A stretch of DNA of 64,000 bases from JAKQIM01 sp964633225 (GTDB taxonomy: Bacteria > Chloroflexota > Anaerolineae > Anaerolineales > UBA4823). A model generated the notes under the pieces. That model was not told the DNA's origin. It worked only from the letters and a program-made list of their open reading frames with translations, and searched no databases. Numbering within the stretch: the first letter of the stretch is position 1; every line of letters starts with the position of its first letter. Location: the NCBI GenBank assembly GCA_964633225.1, contig CAZWFQ010000006.1:1-64000 (forward strand), written 5' to 3'. Made by a program: the position numbers and the translations under genes. This document shows, one piece after another, positions 1 through 7,487 of the stretch.

Positions 1-29
1 TCAATCTGTCACTGCGGCAGGCAGCAGAT

Positions 30-845
30 TCATTCGCGGCCCAAGTCAGCCAATCGGATACAGGTGCCCGGAGCCGCCCCCTCCAACGCCCCCTGCACAT
101 TGCCGGGCTGCTCGCCAGAAAAGATGTGCACATCCAGGCCAGGATTGGCCTGCACCAACGCCAGGGATTGGCGCACTTTGCTTGCCATCCCGCCGGTAAC
201 GTCAGCGGCGTGCGAGCCACCCAGCCCGGCAGCAATCTCTTCCAGGTTGGCAGGGGTGATGTCTGCCAGCAGACGAGTGCAGGCGGGATAATCAGCCCAC
301 ACCCCGGGCTCTAACCCAGCCAGCAGCAAGCGCCGGGGGTGCAGGTGCAGGGCCAGGTGGTCGAACAGGTCTTCCGTAGAAAGGATCGTGCCGCCGCGAG
401 CCGTATCGAAAACAGCATCGCCGTAGACCACGGGCAGCAAGCCGTGTTCCAGCGCCCCTTGCAGTGGGCGAAGATCCCAGGCTTCCACCTTCCCATCGCA
501 AGCCAGGACCACCGCCGAAGGTGGAAAGGCCACCGCTGGCAGCCCAACCGCATGCAGCGCAGCCATGACTACTTGGTTAAGGCGGTGTGCTTCTTGCCAG
601 ACCTCAGCAAAACCGCGCCACTGTTGAGGGGTAGATACACCCTGGCGGGTGTTGTAGCGCTTGGCAGGCACATGGCCAAAAGAGCCCGAACCATGCCCCA
701 ACACAAGGCGCAAACCCGGCTCAACCGCCCAGGCCGCGGCAATTTCTCCTGCCAGGCGGGCCAGCGTCTTGGGCCGCACCGTATGCGGCACAGCTTTGTC
801 GGTGATCAACGATCCGCCCAGCTTTAGAAAGATGAGGGGATGCAT
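30..845 (-). CDS. ipk: isopentenyl phosphate kinase
   Basis: Amino-acid-kinase-fold enzyme that phosphorylates isopentenyl phosphate to IPP with ATP, the last step of the alternative (archaeal/Chloroflexi-type) mevalonate route. Visible motifs: KLGGS at residues 8-12 near the ATP phosphates; GSGSFGH at 52-58, whose last His is the substrate-phosphate residue characteristic of IPKs; TGGMASK at 217-223. The 271-residue length is normal and the protein looks complete. It begins directly after the Nudix stop codon with no spacer and is the last visible gene of the UbiA-like/mvk/nudix/ipk operon. An IPK and a mevalonate-phosphate decarboxylase are known from the Chloroflexi genus Roseiflexus; the decarboxylase is not in this window. 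The specificity call rests on the His motif and the neighbouring mevalonate kinase. Confidence 0.92.
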   Translation of the reverse strand: MHPLIFLKLGGSLITDKAVPHTVRPKTLARLAGEIAAAWAVEPGLRLVLGHGSGSFGHVPAKRYNTRQGVSTPQQWRGFAEVWQEAHRLNQVVMAALHAVGLPAVAFPPSAVVLACDGKVEAWDLRPLQGALEHGLLPVVYGDAVFDTARGGTILSTEDLFDHLALHLHPRRLLLAGLEPGVWADYPACTRLLADITPANLEEIAAGLGGSHAADVTGGMASKVRQSLALVQANPGLDVHIFSGEQPGNVQGALEGAAPGTCIRLADLGRE

Positions 846-1328
846 CTAAAACTCCGGAGGGGGCTGAATGGTCTTCTTCAGGCGGCAGTTCAGCTCCCAA
901 AGGGCGGTGCGGTTGCCTTCAAACCTGATCAGGCGGAAAGCGTCTTCAAAAGGCAGCCAGCGGTAGGCAGTGTGCTCTCGGGAGAGGTGCAGCTCAGCCT
1001 GGGGAGATTGCACGCCAAAGCAGTACTGTGGGACGATATACAGATCCGCCTCCCACCGAGCGCGGGCCGAAAACTCGGTCACAGGGATAGGCTCGACAGT
1101 CTGCAATGGGATGAAAGGAGCCTTGGGAATCAGGCCGGTTTCCTCATGCGTCTCACGGCGGGCGGCTTCCAGCGGGGTTTCAGCCTCGCCGCCGGCCTTG
1201 GTCTCGCCGCCGCCGGCAATCGCCTGCCAATAGCCCCGGTCGGCCCGCTGCAAGAGGGCATACTCAAACTCGCCATCCGCCAGGGGCCGGTAGAGGTAGA
1301 TCAGCACTTGATAGGGAAGTCTGGCCAT
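846..1328 (-). CDS. Nudix hydrolase (NudB-like), in the mevalonate operon
   Basis: 160-residue single-domain Nudix protein cleaving a nucleoside diphosphate linked to another group. The Nudix helix ends in RETHEETGL, with the upstream Glu in place; the glycine loop before it is one residue longer than the GX5E consensus. The opening (QVLIYLYRP...YALLQR) and the W-Q-A-I-A-G-G-G strand resemble dihydroneopterin-triphosphate pyrophosphatases (NudB). It sits 28 nt after mvk and abuts ipk, so it is certainly co-transcribed with isoprenoid genes. That position raises the possibility of an isoprenoid diphosphate such as IPP as substrate, because some plant Nudix enzymes dephosphorylate IPP to IP. 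That is inference only; sequence alone does not give the substrate. Confidence 0.82.
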   Translation of the reverse strand: MARLPYQVLIYLYRPLADGEFEYALLQRADRGYWQAIAGGGETKAGGEAETPLEAARRETHEETGLIPKAPFIPLQTVEPIPVTEFSARARWEADLYIVPQYCFGVQSPQAELHLSREHTAYRWLPFEDAFRLIRFEGNRTALWELNCRLKKTIQPPPEF

Positions 1329-1356
1329 GAGAGCAAATGCCTGGTAGCAGGGCAGC

Positions 1357-2298
1357 CTAGCTGACCTCGGTCACGATCACGCGCACGGCCCCAGCATCCA
1401 ACAGGGCGCGGGCGATCTTATCGGCCCTTTCGAGCGAGGCCAGGGCGATCATATTGCCGCCGCGCCCGCCCCCCGAAAGCTTGGCGCCCCAGGCCCCCGC
1501 CTGCCGGGCAGCCAGTACCAGGCGATCCAGCTCGTTGCAAGAAACACCAATCTTGCGCAGCAGGCCGTGGTTGGCATCCATCAGCGGGCCAATCAGCTCG
1601 ATATTACCAGTTTCAATGGCTTTGCGTCCCGAATCAGCCATGGCCCCGGCCGAATCGAACAGGGCCTCATAGTGGTCGTGCCCAGCCTGCCAGGCCTTGC
1701 GCACGTCAGAAACCGCCGCCGCCGTGGGCGAAGCAATGCCGGTGTCGCCAATCACAATGGTAAATGGGCGCTTGGCCTTAAGCATCACCAGGGGCTTGTT
1801 CTTGATGAAATATACCGGGCAGGCATAGGTAACGACGGCGTTATCAATACCAGAGGGGGTGCCGTGGTGGATCTTTTCAACCTCATACGCCAGGGCCGAG
1901 ACCTGCGCATCGGGCATGGAGCGGCCCAAGAAGGCAGCCAGGGAACGCACCAGGGCCACCGTGACGGCCGCGCCAGAGCCCAGCCCAGATGCCACCGGGA
2001 TGCTGGATTTGATGCGCAGCCCGGCAGCAGGGATGTGGGTTACTTTGAGCGCCGCCGCGGTCACGTGGATGGCGCGCGAGAGCGGGTTTTCAGCAGGCAG
2101 GTCAGCCAGCATGGCCTCCAGGCCAATTTCGGGGGCGTTGATCTTCACCTCGCCCGGCTGGCCGCGCGGGTTGGGGGTGAAGGTGACCTTGGCACTGACC
2201 TCGGTAACGGGGACAGCCACAGCCGGGCGGCCGTACACGACGGCGTGCTCGCCAAAAAGGATGATCTTGCCAGGAGCGGAGGATGAGAAAGCAGGCAT
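1357..2298 (-). CDS. mvk: mevalonate kinase (GHMP family)
   Basis: Phosphorylates mevalonate to mevalonate-5-phosphate. GHMP landmarks are in order: APGKIILFGEHAVVYG just after the start (residues 8-23), the ATP loop GLGSGAA at 105-111, and the C-terminal KLSGGGRGG loop. The 313-residue length fits the family. The frame stays open upstream to 2430, but the ATG at 2298 is chosen because the conserved SAPGK motif follows it by six residues and the longer version would run into the UbiA-like gene. Spacing is 20 nt from the upstream gene and 28 nt to the Nudix gene. Together with ipk it shows that IPP is made from mevalonate here, not only by the MEP pathway. Confidence 0.95.
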   Translation of the reverse strand: MPAFSSSAPGKIILFGEHAVVYGRPAVAVPVTEVSAKVTFTPNPRGQPGEVKINAPEIGLEAMLADLPAENPLSRAIHVTAAALKVTHIPAAGLRIKSSIPVASGLGSGAAVTVALVRSLAAFLGRSMPDAQVSALAYEVEKIHHGTPSGIDNAVVTYACPVYFIKNKPLVMLKAKRPFTIVIGDTGIASPTAAAVSDVRKAWQAGHDHYEALFDSAGAMADSGRKAIETGNIELIGPLMDANHGLLRKIGVSCNELDRLVLAARQAGAWGAKLSGGGRGGNMIALASLERADKIARALLDAGAVRVIVTEVS

Positions 2299-2318
2299 GA
2301 GATTCCGTGAACCGCGGG

Positions 2319-3260
2319 TTAGGTGGACATCCAATACCAGAGATCCACGATCCGCAGCGGTTGGAAGGCCGATGCGGCAAGGGGACCCGGCCGAAGCAGG
2401 TAAAAGATGATGAAAATAGAGATGACCCACACGACCAGGACGATCTGAAGCGGGCGGTCGGTGAAGAGCACCTCTTCGGGCGCACCACCGCAGTGCTCCA
2501 CCTGCACCAGGTAGAGGTAGCGGAAGACGCCGTAAATGACCAGGGGGATAGTGAACATCATGGTATGGTTTTCGGGCAGGTTCGGCGCCAAGAAGGTGTA
2601 CAAGCCATAGGTGATGATGGCACAGGTGGAAACGATGATGATCAACTGGTCGAGCAGGGGCAGGGTATAACCTGCCAGCACCTTACGGTGGGCATTGGCA
2701 TCCCCTTCTAACAGTACCATCTCCGCGCGGCGCTTGCCAATCCCCAAGAAAAGGGCCAGGAAGGTGGTGAAAACGTACAACCAGGGCGAAAAGCTGGATA
2801 CATCAATGATGACCCCGCCCGCCCCCACGCGCAGCACGTAGAAGCTGGCCAAAATCATCACATCCATGATGGGAATGTGCTTGAGCCAACGAGTGTAGGC
2901 GAAGTTCAGCCCCAGGTACAACCCCGCCAGGATGGCAAAGCGCCACGACAACCACAAGGAGCCGGCAGTCACCAGCAAGAACAAACCGCCTGCCGCCGCC
3001 CAGGCCACGTTGATGGGCAGTTTTCCCGAAGGGATTGGTCGCAAGCGCTTCTTGGGGTGGTTGCGGTCAGCCTCCAGGTCTGAAAGGTCGTTCACAATGT
3101 ACACCAGGCTGGCCAACAGGCAAAAGAGCCCAAAAGCCGCCAGGGTACGCAGCAGGGCCGGCCAATGGAACACCTGCCCATCAAAAAGCAGGGCAATGAA
3201 CAAGAGGGCATTTTTGACCCACTGCTTGGGCCGCATGGTTTTGAGCAGCGCGAGAAACAT
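2319..3260 (-). CDS. UbiA-family prenyltransferase, decaprenyl-phosphate phosphoribosyltransferase-like
   Basis: Integral membrane UbiA-type transferase of 313 residues with about eight hydrophobic segments. The N-terminal MRPKQWVKN (9-17) and the metal/diphosphate motif NDLSDLEAD (57-65) followed by HPKKRLRPIPSG are typical of the branch that moves phosphoribose from PRPP to polyprenyl phosphate (DPPR synthase, Rv3806c-like), as opposed to quinone-pathway members. It leads the isoprenoid operon, consistent with a polyprenyl-phosphate substrate. The start at 3260 is supported by family alignment and by a TATGAT box six bases upstream, predicting a leaderless mRNA; the longer open frame to 3368 lacks family similarity. 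Donor specificity is not proven. Confidence 0.85.
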   Translation of the reverse strand: MFLALLKTMRPKQWVKNALLFIALLFDGQVFHWPALLRTLAAFGLFCLLASLVYIVNDLSDLEADRNHPKKRLRPIPSGKLPINVAWAAAGGLFLLVTAGSLWLSWRFAILAGLYLGLNFAYTRWLKHIPIMDVMILASFYVLRVGAGGVIIDVSSFSPWLYVFTTFLALFLGIGKRRAEMVLLEGDANAHRKVLAGYTLPLLDQLIIIVSTCAIITYGLYTFLAPNLPENHTMMFTIPLVIYGVFRYLYLVQVEHCGGAPEEVLFTDRPLQIVLVVWVISIFIIFYLLRPGPLAASAFQPLRIVDLWYWMST

Positions 3261-3266
3261 GGCGCA

Positions 3267-3272
3267 ATCATA
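3267..3272 (-). promoter_or_regulatory. -10 box (TATGAT) for the UbiA-like gene, leaderless geometry
   Basis: On the minus strand TATGAT is followed by six bases and then the ATG at 3260. That is the normal distance from a -10 hexamer to +1, so transcription should start on the A of the start codon. No ribosome binding site is present between them and no convincing -35 hexamer is visible. Confidence 0.55.
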
Positions 3273-3288
3273 GCATGAAGAGAGTAGA

Positions 3289-3309
3289 TAGTGAATAGTG
3301 AATTGTGAA
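3289..3309. repeat. three tandem heptamers between divergent genes
   Basis: Three consecutive 7-base units, TAGTGAA, TAGTGAA, TTGTGAA, lie between the divergent starts of the UbiA-like gene and the MazF-SnoaL gene. They resemble the short tandemly repeated heptamers scattered in some cyanobacterial genomes. They could be neutral or form a binding site acting on both promoters. Confidence 0.6.
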
Positions 3310-3340
3310 CTATGCCGACAGCCTGCCTCAATACCCATGC

Positions 3341-3346
3341 TATACT
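3341..3346 (+). promoter_or_regulatory. -10 box (TATACT) for the MazF-SnoaL gene
   Basis: TATACT ends five bases before the ATG at 3352, so the predicted start of transcription is at or one base into the start codon. No Shine-Dalgarno sequence is present. Confidence 0.5.
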
Positions 3347-3351
3347 TCAGT

Positions 3352-4110
3352 ATGAGCCATTTGACCACAGCACATCCACAAGTCCACCAGGGCGATATCT
3401 ACTGGGTGCCTCTCTCTGAACCCGGCATCACCCATCCCCATGTCGTGATCCAGGATGACGTGCTCAACCATAGCCGTATCGCCACGGTGGTGGTCTGCGC
3501 CCTCACCACCAACATGAGGCGCGCCAAGGCCCCTGGCAACGTCTTGCTTGAAGTCGGTGAAGCCAATTTATCCAGGCGCAGTATTGTGGCTGTCTCGCAG
3601 GTGTCTACGGTCGACAAAACCCAGCTTGGCGAATATATCGGCACCCTGGACTGCTCGCGTGTGGAACAGATCCTGGCTGGCATGCGGTTCATCCAATCCA
3701 TGACCCCTTCTCGCCAGCAAGCGGCAGCCAGCATGAGCGCCGTTGCGGTGGTCAAAGAATTTTACCGGCGCATGAACAGCAATGATTTTCGGTTCGCGGC
3801 CCAGATGCTGAGCGATGATTACACCCTGGAATGGCCTCAATCCAAGGAACGCATCCGCGGCCGGGCCAACTTTGTGGCTGTTAACGAGGAATACCCTGCC
3901 TCAGGGCGTTGGTCGTTTACCATCCATCGCATCGTGGGCAGCGCCATAGAAGCCGTCAGCGAGGTTTCGGTCACCGATGGCAGCATCCTGGCACGTGCAA
4001 TCACCTTTACCAGCGTTCAAGCAGGCCAAATCACCCGCCAGGTCGAATTCTGGCCCGATAACTACCCGGCCCCTGCCAATCGCGCCCATCTGGTTGAAAT
4101 CATGGCATAA
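3352..4110 (+). CDS. MazF/PemK-like toxin domain fused to a SnoaL-like domain
   Basis: 252-residue two-domain protein. Residues about 11-118 form a complete MazF/PemK fold (QGDIYWVPL, then HPHVVIQDD, a central VVVCALTTN strand, and SIVAVSQVSTVDK). In known MazF proteins this fold is an mRNA endoribonuclease. Residues about 128-250 look like a SnoaL/NTF2-like cone (VAVVKEFYRRMNSND, RGRANFVAVNEEYP, and a final hydrophobic strand). No antitoxin-like gene lies on either side: the neighbours are a divergent prenyltransferase and a secreted protein. An internal ATG at 3733 could start a separate SnoaL protein, but no stop codon separates the two parts. Start chosen at 3352 from the MazF alignment and the nearby -10 box. 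The function of the fusion is unknown. Confidence 0.8.
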   Translation: MSHLTTAHPQVHQGDIYWVPLSEPGITHPHVVIQDDVLNHSRIATVVVCALTTNMRRAKAPGNVLLEVGEANLSRRSIVAVSQVSTVDKTQLGEYIGTLDCSRVEQILAGMRFIQSMTPSRQQAAASMSAVAVVKEFYRRMNSNDFRFAAQMLSDDYTLEWPQSKERIRGRANFVAVNEEYPASGRWSFTIHRIVGSAIEAVSEVSVTDGSILARAITFTSVQAGQITRQVEFWPDNYPAPANRAHLVEIMA

Positions 4111-4191
4111 AGAAACCAAAGTAACGCGATTTTGGGCGGCAAAGCCGCCTAAAATAACCCCCAAAACCCTTATCCCAAACTCACGTTGAAG

Positions 4192-4197
4192 TATAAT
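4192..4197 (+). promoter_or_regulatory. -10 box (TATAAT) with strong ribosome binding site for the CAP-domain gene
   Basis: TATAAT lies about 55 bases before the ATG at 4253. The leader carries GGAGGTGATC just before the start, a near-complete complement of the 16S rRNA 3' end. This is a conventional leadered arrangement, in contrast to the leaderless genes nearby. No clear -35 box. Confidence 0.45.
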
Positions 4198-4252
4198 CAC
4201 CTTGGGGATTTTCAAGAGCTGCGGCCATTCCTACTCCGTCCGGAGGTGATCT

Positions 4253-5887
4253 ATGTTCCCACGCACAGCCAAGAATATCCGCCTGGCCTGGCTGGTTACT
4301 TGTCTTATGGCCTTGGCGGCTGCGCTGGGGCTGCAAACCAGCCCAGCTTCGGCCCTGCCCGGTGATTTACCCCCCGACCCCACTGCCGACATCCCCTGGA
4401 GCGCCGGGTACAGTGGGGTCGCCGATATTCAGGCCGCCTTCAATAACGCCCGCCAACAAGAAGAGGCCCAATTATCCATCGCTCTGCCCACGCTGACCAT
4501 GCCCAGCCAGGCCGAATGGGATGCCCTGAGCGACAGCCAGAAGGCCTTGTGGCTGATCAACCAAGAACGCACCGCCCGCGGCGCGCAGCCCCTGGATAGC
4601 GTAGAAACCAACGTCACCAGCGTGGCCCAGTATTTTGCCGATTACCTGTTAGCCAATGACGCGTTTGACCACTATGCCGACGGGCGCAGCCCCTGGGACC
4701 GCCTGCACGCCAACCCGGCCATCGGCGCCTGCTACGATTTCTTGTCTTACGCAGAGAACCTGGCTGTCTTTGTTACGTCTGGATCCAGCATATCATTGCC
4801 TGTGGAACGCTCAATCTACAACTGGATCTACGATGACGGCACCAGTTGGGGTCACCGCCACGCCCTGTTTGTGTATCCCTTTAACGATAACAGCGGCACC
4901 ACCGGGCAAGAGGGCTTCATGGGCATCGGGCGCGCTAGCGGGGGGCCTTACCAGGGGCCATTCCCAAGTCAATGGAACTTTGCCGAGATCATCGTCTTCA
5001 ATGTCTTCGACCCCTGTTCTTCCTGGCAGTATGAAGAAACCTACTCCATCAGCGGCACCGTGCTGGATAATACTGCTAACCCGATCCCTGGAGTGCTGAT
5101 TACGGCTACCGGTGGTTATAGCGCATACACCAACAGCAGCGGCAGCTACACCCTGAGCACGCTGCCTGCCGGTAACTATACACTCACACCCACATCCGCA
5201 GGGCTCACCTTCTCTCCCGCCAGCCTAAACGTTACCCTACCGCCCAACGCCGTATCCCAAAACTTCACCGGCTCGGCTGACACCTACACCATCTCCGGCA
5301 CCGTCCTGGATAACCTTTCTAACCCTGTGCCTGGGGTCACCATCAGCTACGCTGTCGGCGCATCCGTCCAGACAGATGGCAGCGGGAACTACACCATCAC
5401 CGGTCTTGTCGCCGACAGCTACGCGCTGAGCCCCTTCAAGGCCGGCTACACCTTCTCGCCGCCCTATATCCTTCTGGATGTTCCACCCAGTCAGGTGGGC
5501 CAGAACTTCATCGCCACCGCTTCAACACCCACCTACGATTATTGGGTTTACCTGCCCATCGTGCTCAAACATCCCGGCAGCGCCCCCGTCACGTACGCCA
5601 TCTCTGGCCGGGTCACCAACAACCTGGGCGCGGCGCTGGCTGGGGTCAGCATTGCAGATGGCGCCGGGCACAGCACGCAAACCGATGCCAGCGGCAACTA
5701 CAGCCTGAGTGGGCTGGCCGCGGGCAGCTATACCCTGGTGCCCACCCTGGCTAACCACACGTTTGCCCCTGTCTCGCGTGCGGTCAATGTGCCGCCAGAT
5801 GCCAGTAGTCAAAACTTTGTCGGCACGGCAGCTACGCCATCTGATCAACGCCTGGTATTGTTCGAGGCCTTCTTGCGCCCCACCTGA
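4253..5887 (+). CDS. secreted CAP-domain (SCP/PR1-like) protein with carboxypeptidase-regulatory-like repeats
   Basis: 544 codons to the first TGA. Residues 1-34 form a signal peptide ending near ASA-LP. A CAP domain spans about 95-255, with the usual cavity residues visible as H140 (DHYADG), E168 (AENL) and H201/H203 (WGHRH). Three beta-sandwich repeats of the carboxypeptidase-regulatory/Cna-B-like type follow (about 263-342, 345-425, 446-525), with YLPIVLK (433-439) between the second and third. The frame does not lose coding character at the TGA of codon 545: the same frame stays open for 212 more codons and reads like a thioredoxin fold. Either this is a selenoprotein of 756 residues (4253-6523) or a gene broken by a nonsense mutation. 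CAP function in bacteria is poorly defined; extracellular location is clear. Confidence 0.88.
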   Translation: MFPRTAKNIRLAWLVTCLMALAAALGLQTSPASALPGDLPPDPTADIPWSAGYSGVADIQAAFNNARQQEEAQLSIALPTLTMPSQAEWDALSDSQKALWLINQERTARGAQPLDSVETNVTSVAQYFADYLLANDAFDHYADGRSPWDRLHANPAIGACYDFLSYAENLAVFVTSGSSISLPVERSIYNWIYDDGTSWGHRHALFVYPFNDNSGTTGQEGFMGIGRASGGPYQGPFPSQWNFAEIIVFNVFDPCSSWQYEETYSISGTVLDNTANPIPGVLITATGGYSAYTNSSGSYTLSTLPAGNYTLTPTSAGLTFSPASLNVTLPPNAVSQNFTGSADTYTISGTVLDNLSNPVPGVTISYAVGASVQTDGSGNYTITGLVADSYALSPFKAGYTFSPPYILLDVPPSQVGQNFIATASTPTYDYWVYLPIVLKHPGSAPVTYAISGRVTNNLGAALAGVSIADGAGHSTQTDASGNYSLSGLAAGSYTLVPTLANHTFAPVSRAVNVPPDASSQNFVGTAATPSDQRLVLFEAFLRPT

Positions 5888-5920
5888 GGTAACTCCCAGG
5901 CCGCCGGTTCGGCGATCGAA
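5885..5920 (+). promoter_or_regulatory. candidate UGA recoding site with bacterial SECIS-like hairpin
   Basis: TGA at 5885-5887 is followed by a small stem: CGCCG (5902-5906) pairs with CGGCG (5910-5914). If the inner pair is left open, the apical loop is GGTTC, beginning with GG as in bacterial SECIS loops. The loop begins 18 bases after the TGA, inside the 16-37 base range described for bacterial SECIS elements. The stem is short, and one C-A mismatch limits extension downwards. Suggestive, not proof. Confidence 0.4.
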
Positions 5921-5959
5921 GATTTAGCCCAGGATTACGCAGGACAACCCGTACTCTTC

Positions 5960-6523
5960 TTGGAAAGCATCGTTGATGTAAGCAGTTGGAGCGACCCACT
6001 GGCCTTGCGGCTGTTGCGCTGGTGGAGTGCCTACCCTGGCAGTTCGGTAAGCTTGCCAATGGTGATGGTAGACAGCGGGCACGATTATTCTTACGGTTAT
6101 GAAAATTTCATGACCAATTACAGCGCCATGGTAGACACATCCCTGGCCCGCCCGCCGCTGGCACAGATCACTGCCAACCTGAGCCGCGTGGGCGACCATG
6201 TTCATGTGACAACAGAGGTAACCAACAAATCAGAGGTCACATTGGGCAGCAGCAATTCGGCCACAGTGTGGGTGATCGTGTACGAGGTGTTTGAGGCACC
6301 CGGCGCCGAAAGCCTGACCTCGCGCTATGTGCGCACCACCGTTCGCCAGGCCATCAGCACCAACCTGGCAAACAATGCCACCGCCACCTTCACCTTAGAC
6401 ACGCCCGATCTGAGCGGCGTGGTGTGGAATAACCTGCGCGCGGTTGTGTTGGTAGATTACCTGCCCGCCGGGTCTACTGAACAATTCGACACCCTCCAGG
6501 CGATCGATAAGGATATCCCTTAA
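5960..6523 (+). CDS. thioredoxin-like C-terminal part of the CAP-domain protein (continuation after the in-frame TGA)
   Basis: The frame is open from 5888, directly after the TGA of the preceding CDS; the first ATG is at 5960, but it falls inside the fold and has no ribosome binding site. Read through the TGA, the sequence is RLVLFEAFLRPT-X-GNS followed by an amphipathic helix (QAAGSAIEDLAQDYAG) and a strand (QPVLFLES). That is the beta-alpha-beta start of a thioredoxin fold with X at the first redox position. VSLPMVMVDSG later looks like the cis-proline loop. The remainder (from about RVGDHVHVTTEV) is a secreted beta-sandwich. So this is probably not an independent gene but the rest of 4253-5887, either as a selenoprotein or as a pseudogene remnant. 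Confidence 0.6.
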   Translation: MESIVDVSSWSDPLALRLLRWWSAYPGSSVSLPMVMVDSGHDYSYGYENFMTNYSAMVDTSLARPPLAQITANLSRVGDHVHVTTEVTNKSEVTLGSSNSATVWVIVYEVFEAPGAESLTSRYVRTTVRQAISTNLANNATATFTLDTPDLSGVVWNNLRAVVLVDYLPAGSTEQFDTLQAIDKDIP

Positions 6524-6545
6524 AGATCGCCCGTAGGCGCAGACC

Positions 6546-6585
6546 GCAGGGGATGATGATGGGCTTTCCCATCATCATCCCCTGC
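6546..6585. terminator. perfect 18-bp inverted repeat, bidirectional terminator-like
   Basis: Two 18-base arms (6546-6563 and 6568-6585) match perfectly around a CTTT loop, between the convergent ends of the thioredoxin-like ORF and the lipoprotein gene. There is no T-tract on either side, so it may act as an RNA 3' end stabiliser as much as an intrinsic terminator. Confidence 0.65.
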
Positions 6586-6589
6586 AGAT

Positions 6590-7441
6590 TTAAGGCACGC
6601 AGCCTGCCGGGAAGGCAATGCTCACCGGCTGGTCAATGCTGGTCAGGTCAATCAAATACTCGCTGTGCAGGGTCTCTTGAGTGTTGGCATCGCGCGTCTC
6701 AATCACCAGGCTGTAACGCACCAGGTACTGCCCATCTTGGGCCAGCCAATACTCGCCCTGATTAATGATCACATCCACCCCCGACGCGCTTCCCACCCCG
6801 CTGACCTGGAAAGTAAAGTGATTGGCTGGGATCCCGTTCATCGTCTCAGCACCCACCAAGACCGGGTCGTCAATGATCGGCATCAGGTCCATCATCTGAG
6901 AGAGAAAATCCTGCGTCTCTTTCTCTTGCGCAGTGAAGGTCTCAAACTCCCAGCCATCCTCATCGTTGCCCGTGCACTGGTCGTTGCCGATGGAATACGT
7001 ATAACTGTCTGACTCAACCGGCGTATCATCTTCCTGCGGGATGACCATGTTCACATACGCCATCCGCGCATCCAAATCCCGCGAGTAATGCGTCTCGATG
7101 CGCATCACCGTCTGATCGGGCGATTCCGAGCCGTAAGCAATCGTCTGCACCACCAGCACATAGCTGTTCAGGCTGGCCAACCCCTTGCGCATACTGACCG
7201 GCTCATCGGGGATGGGTGTGGGGGTCGGAGGGGGTAGCGTGGGGCAGGGTTCTGCAGTCGGGCAGGCCTGTACATTGTCACCCGGCTGGGCAGCACCGCC
7301 GCCCTCGCCTGGCTGGGCGGCACCCCCGGTCTGGGTGGAGACTGGAACGCCCCCTCCGGCGGGCTCTTCAGAACTGCCGGGCATATTACAGGCCAGCATC
7401 AGGGCCAACAAAATCAAAACCAGCAAGCTCAGCTTACGCAT
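6590..7441 (-). CDS. lipoprotein, possibly LppX/LolA-like fold
   Basis: 283-residue lipoprotein: hydrophobic signal ending in lipobox LMLAC, then a Gly/Pro/Thr linker (to about residue 80) and a beta-rich domain beginning GLASLNSYVLVV. Families of the LppX/LprG/LolA fold open in the same way (a helix, then 'SYxx' strands, with a later strand pairing MNGIPANHFTF). Start at 7441 is chosen because AGGAGGTTGACG precedes it and the lipobox sits 17 residues in; the frame is open further upstream. It follows two FtsX-type permeases and an ATPase at 46 nt spacing, so it is probably the extracytoplasmic partner or a substrate of that ABC system. Fold assignment is tentative. Confidence 0.7.
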   Translation of the reverse strand: MRKLSLLVLILLALMLACNMPGSSEEPAGGGVPVSTQTGGAAQPGEGGGAAQPGDNVQACPTAEPCPTLPPPTPTPIPDEPVSMRKGLASLNSYVLVVQTIAYGSESPDQTVMRIETHYSRDLDARMAYVNMVIPQEDDTPVESDSYTYSIGNDQCTGNDEDGWEFETFTAQEKETQDFLSQMMDLMPIIDDPVLVGAETMNGIPANHFTFQVSGVGSASGVDVIINQGEYWLAQDGQYLVRYSLVIETRDANTQETLHSEYLIDLTSIDQPVSIAFPAGCVP

Positions 7442-7487
7442 CGTCAACCTCCTGTTTTTGGTGGAGAGGGTTCGCCTCCCCGCTTGG

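Noticed and set aside
4135..4149. GGCGGC-AAA-GCCGCC stem as terminator of the MazF-SnoaL gene
   Set aside because: Stem of only six pairs with no T-tract after it; too weak to list as a terminator.
5885..5887. Genome-wide reassignment of TGA to Trp or Gly
   Set aside because: Many clear genes here end at TGA, including ATGA overlaps in the glycosyltransferase and rsmI operons.
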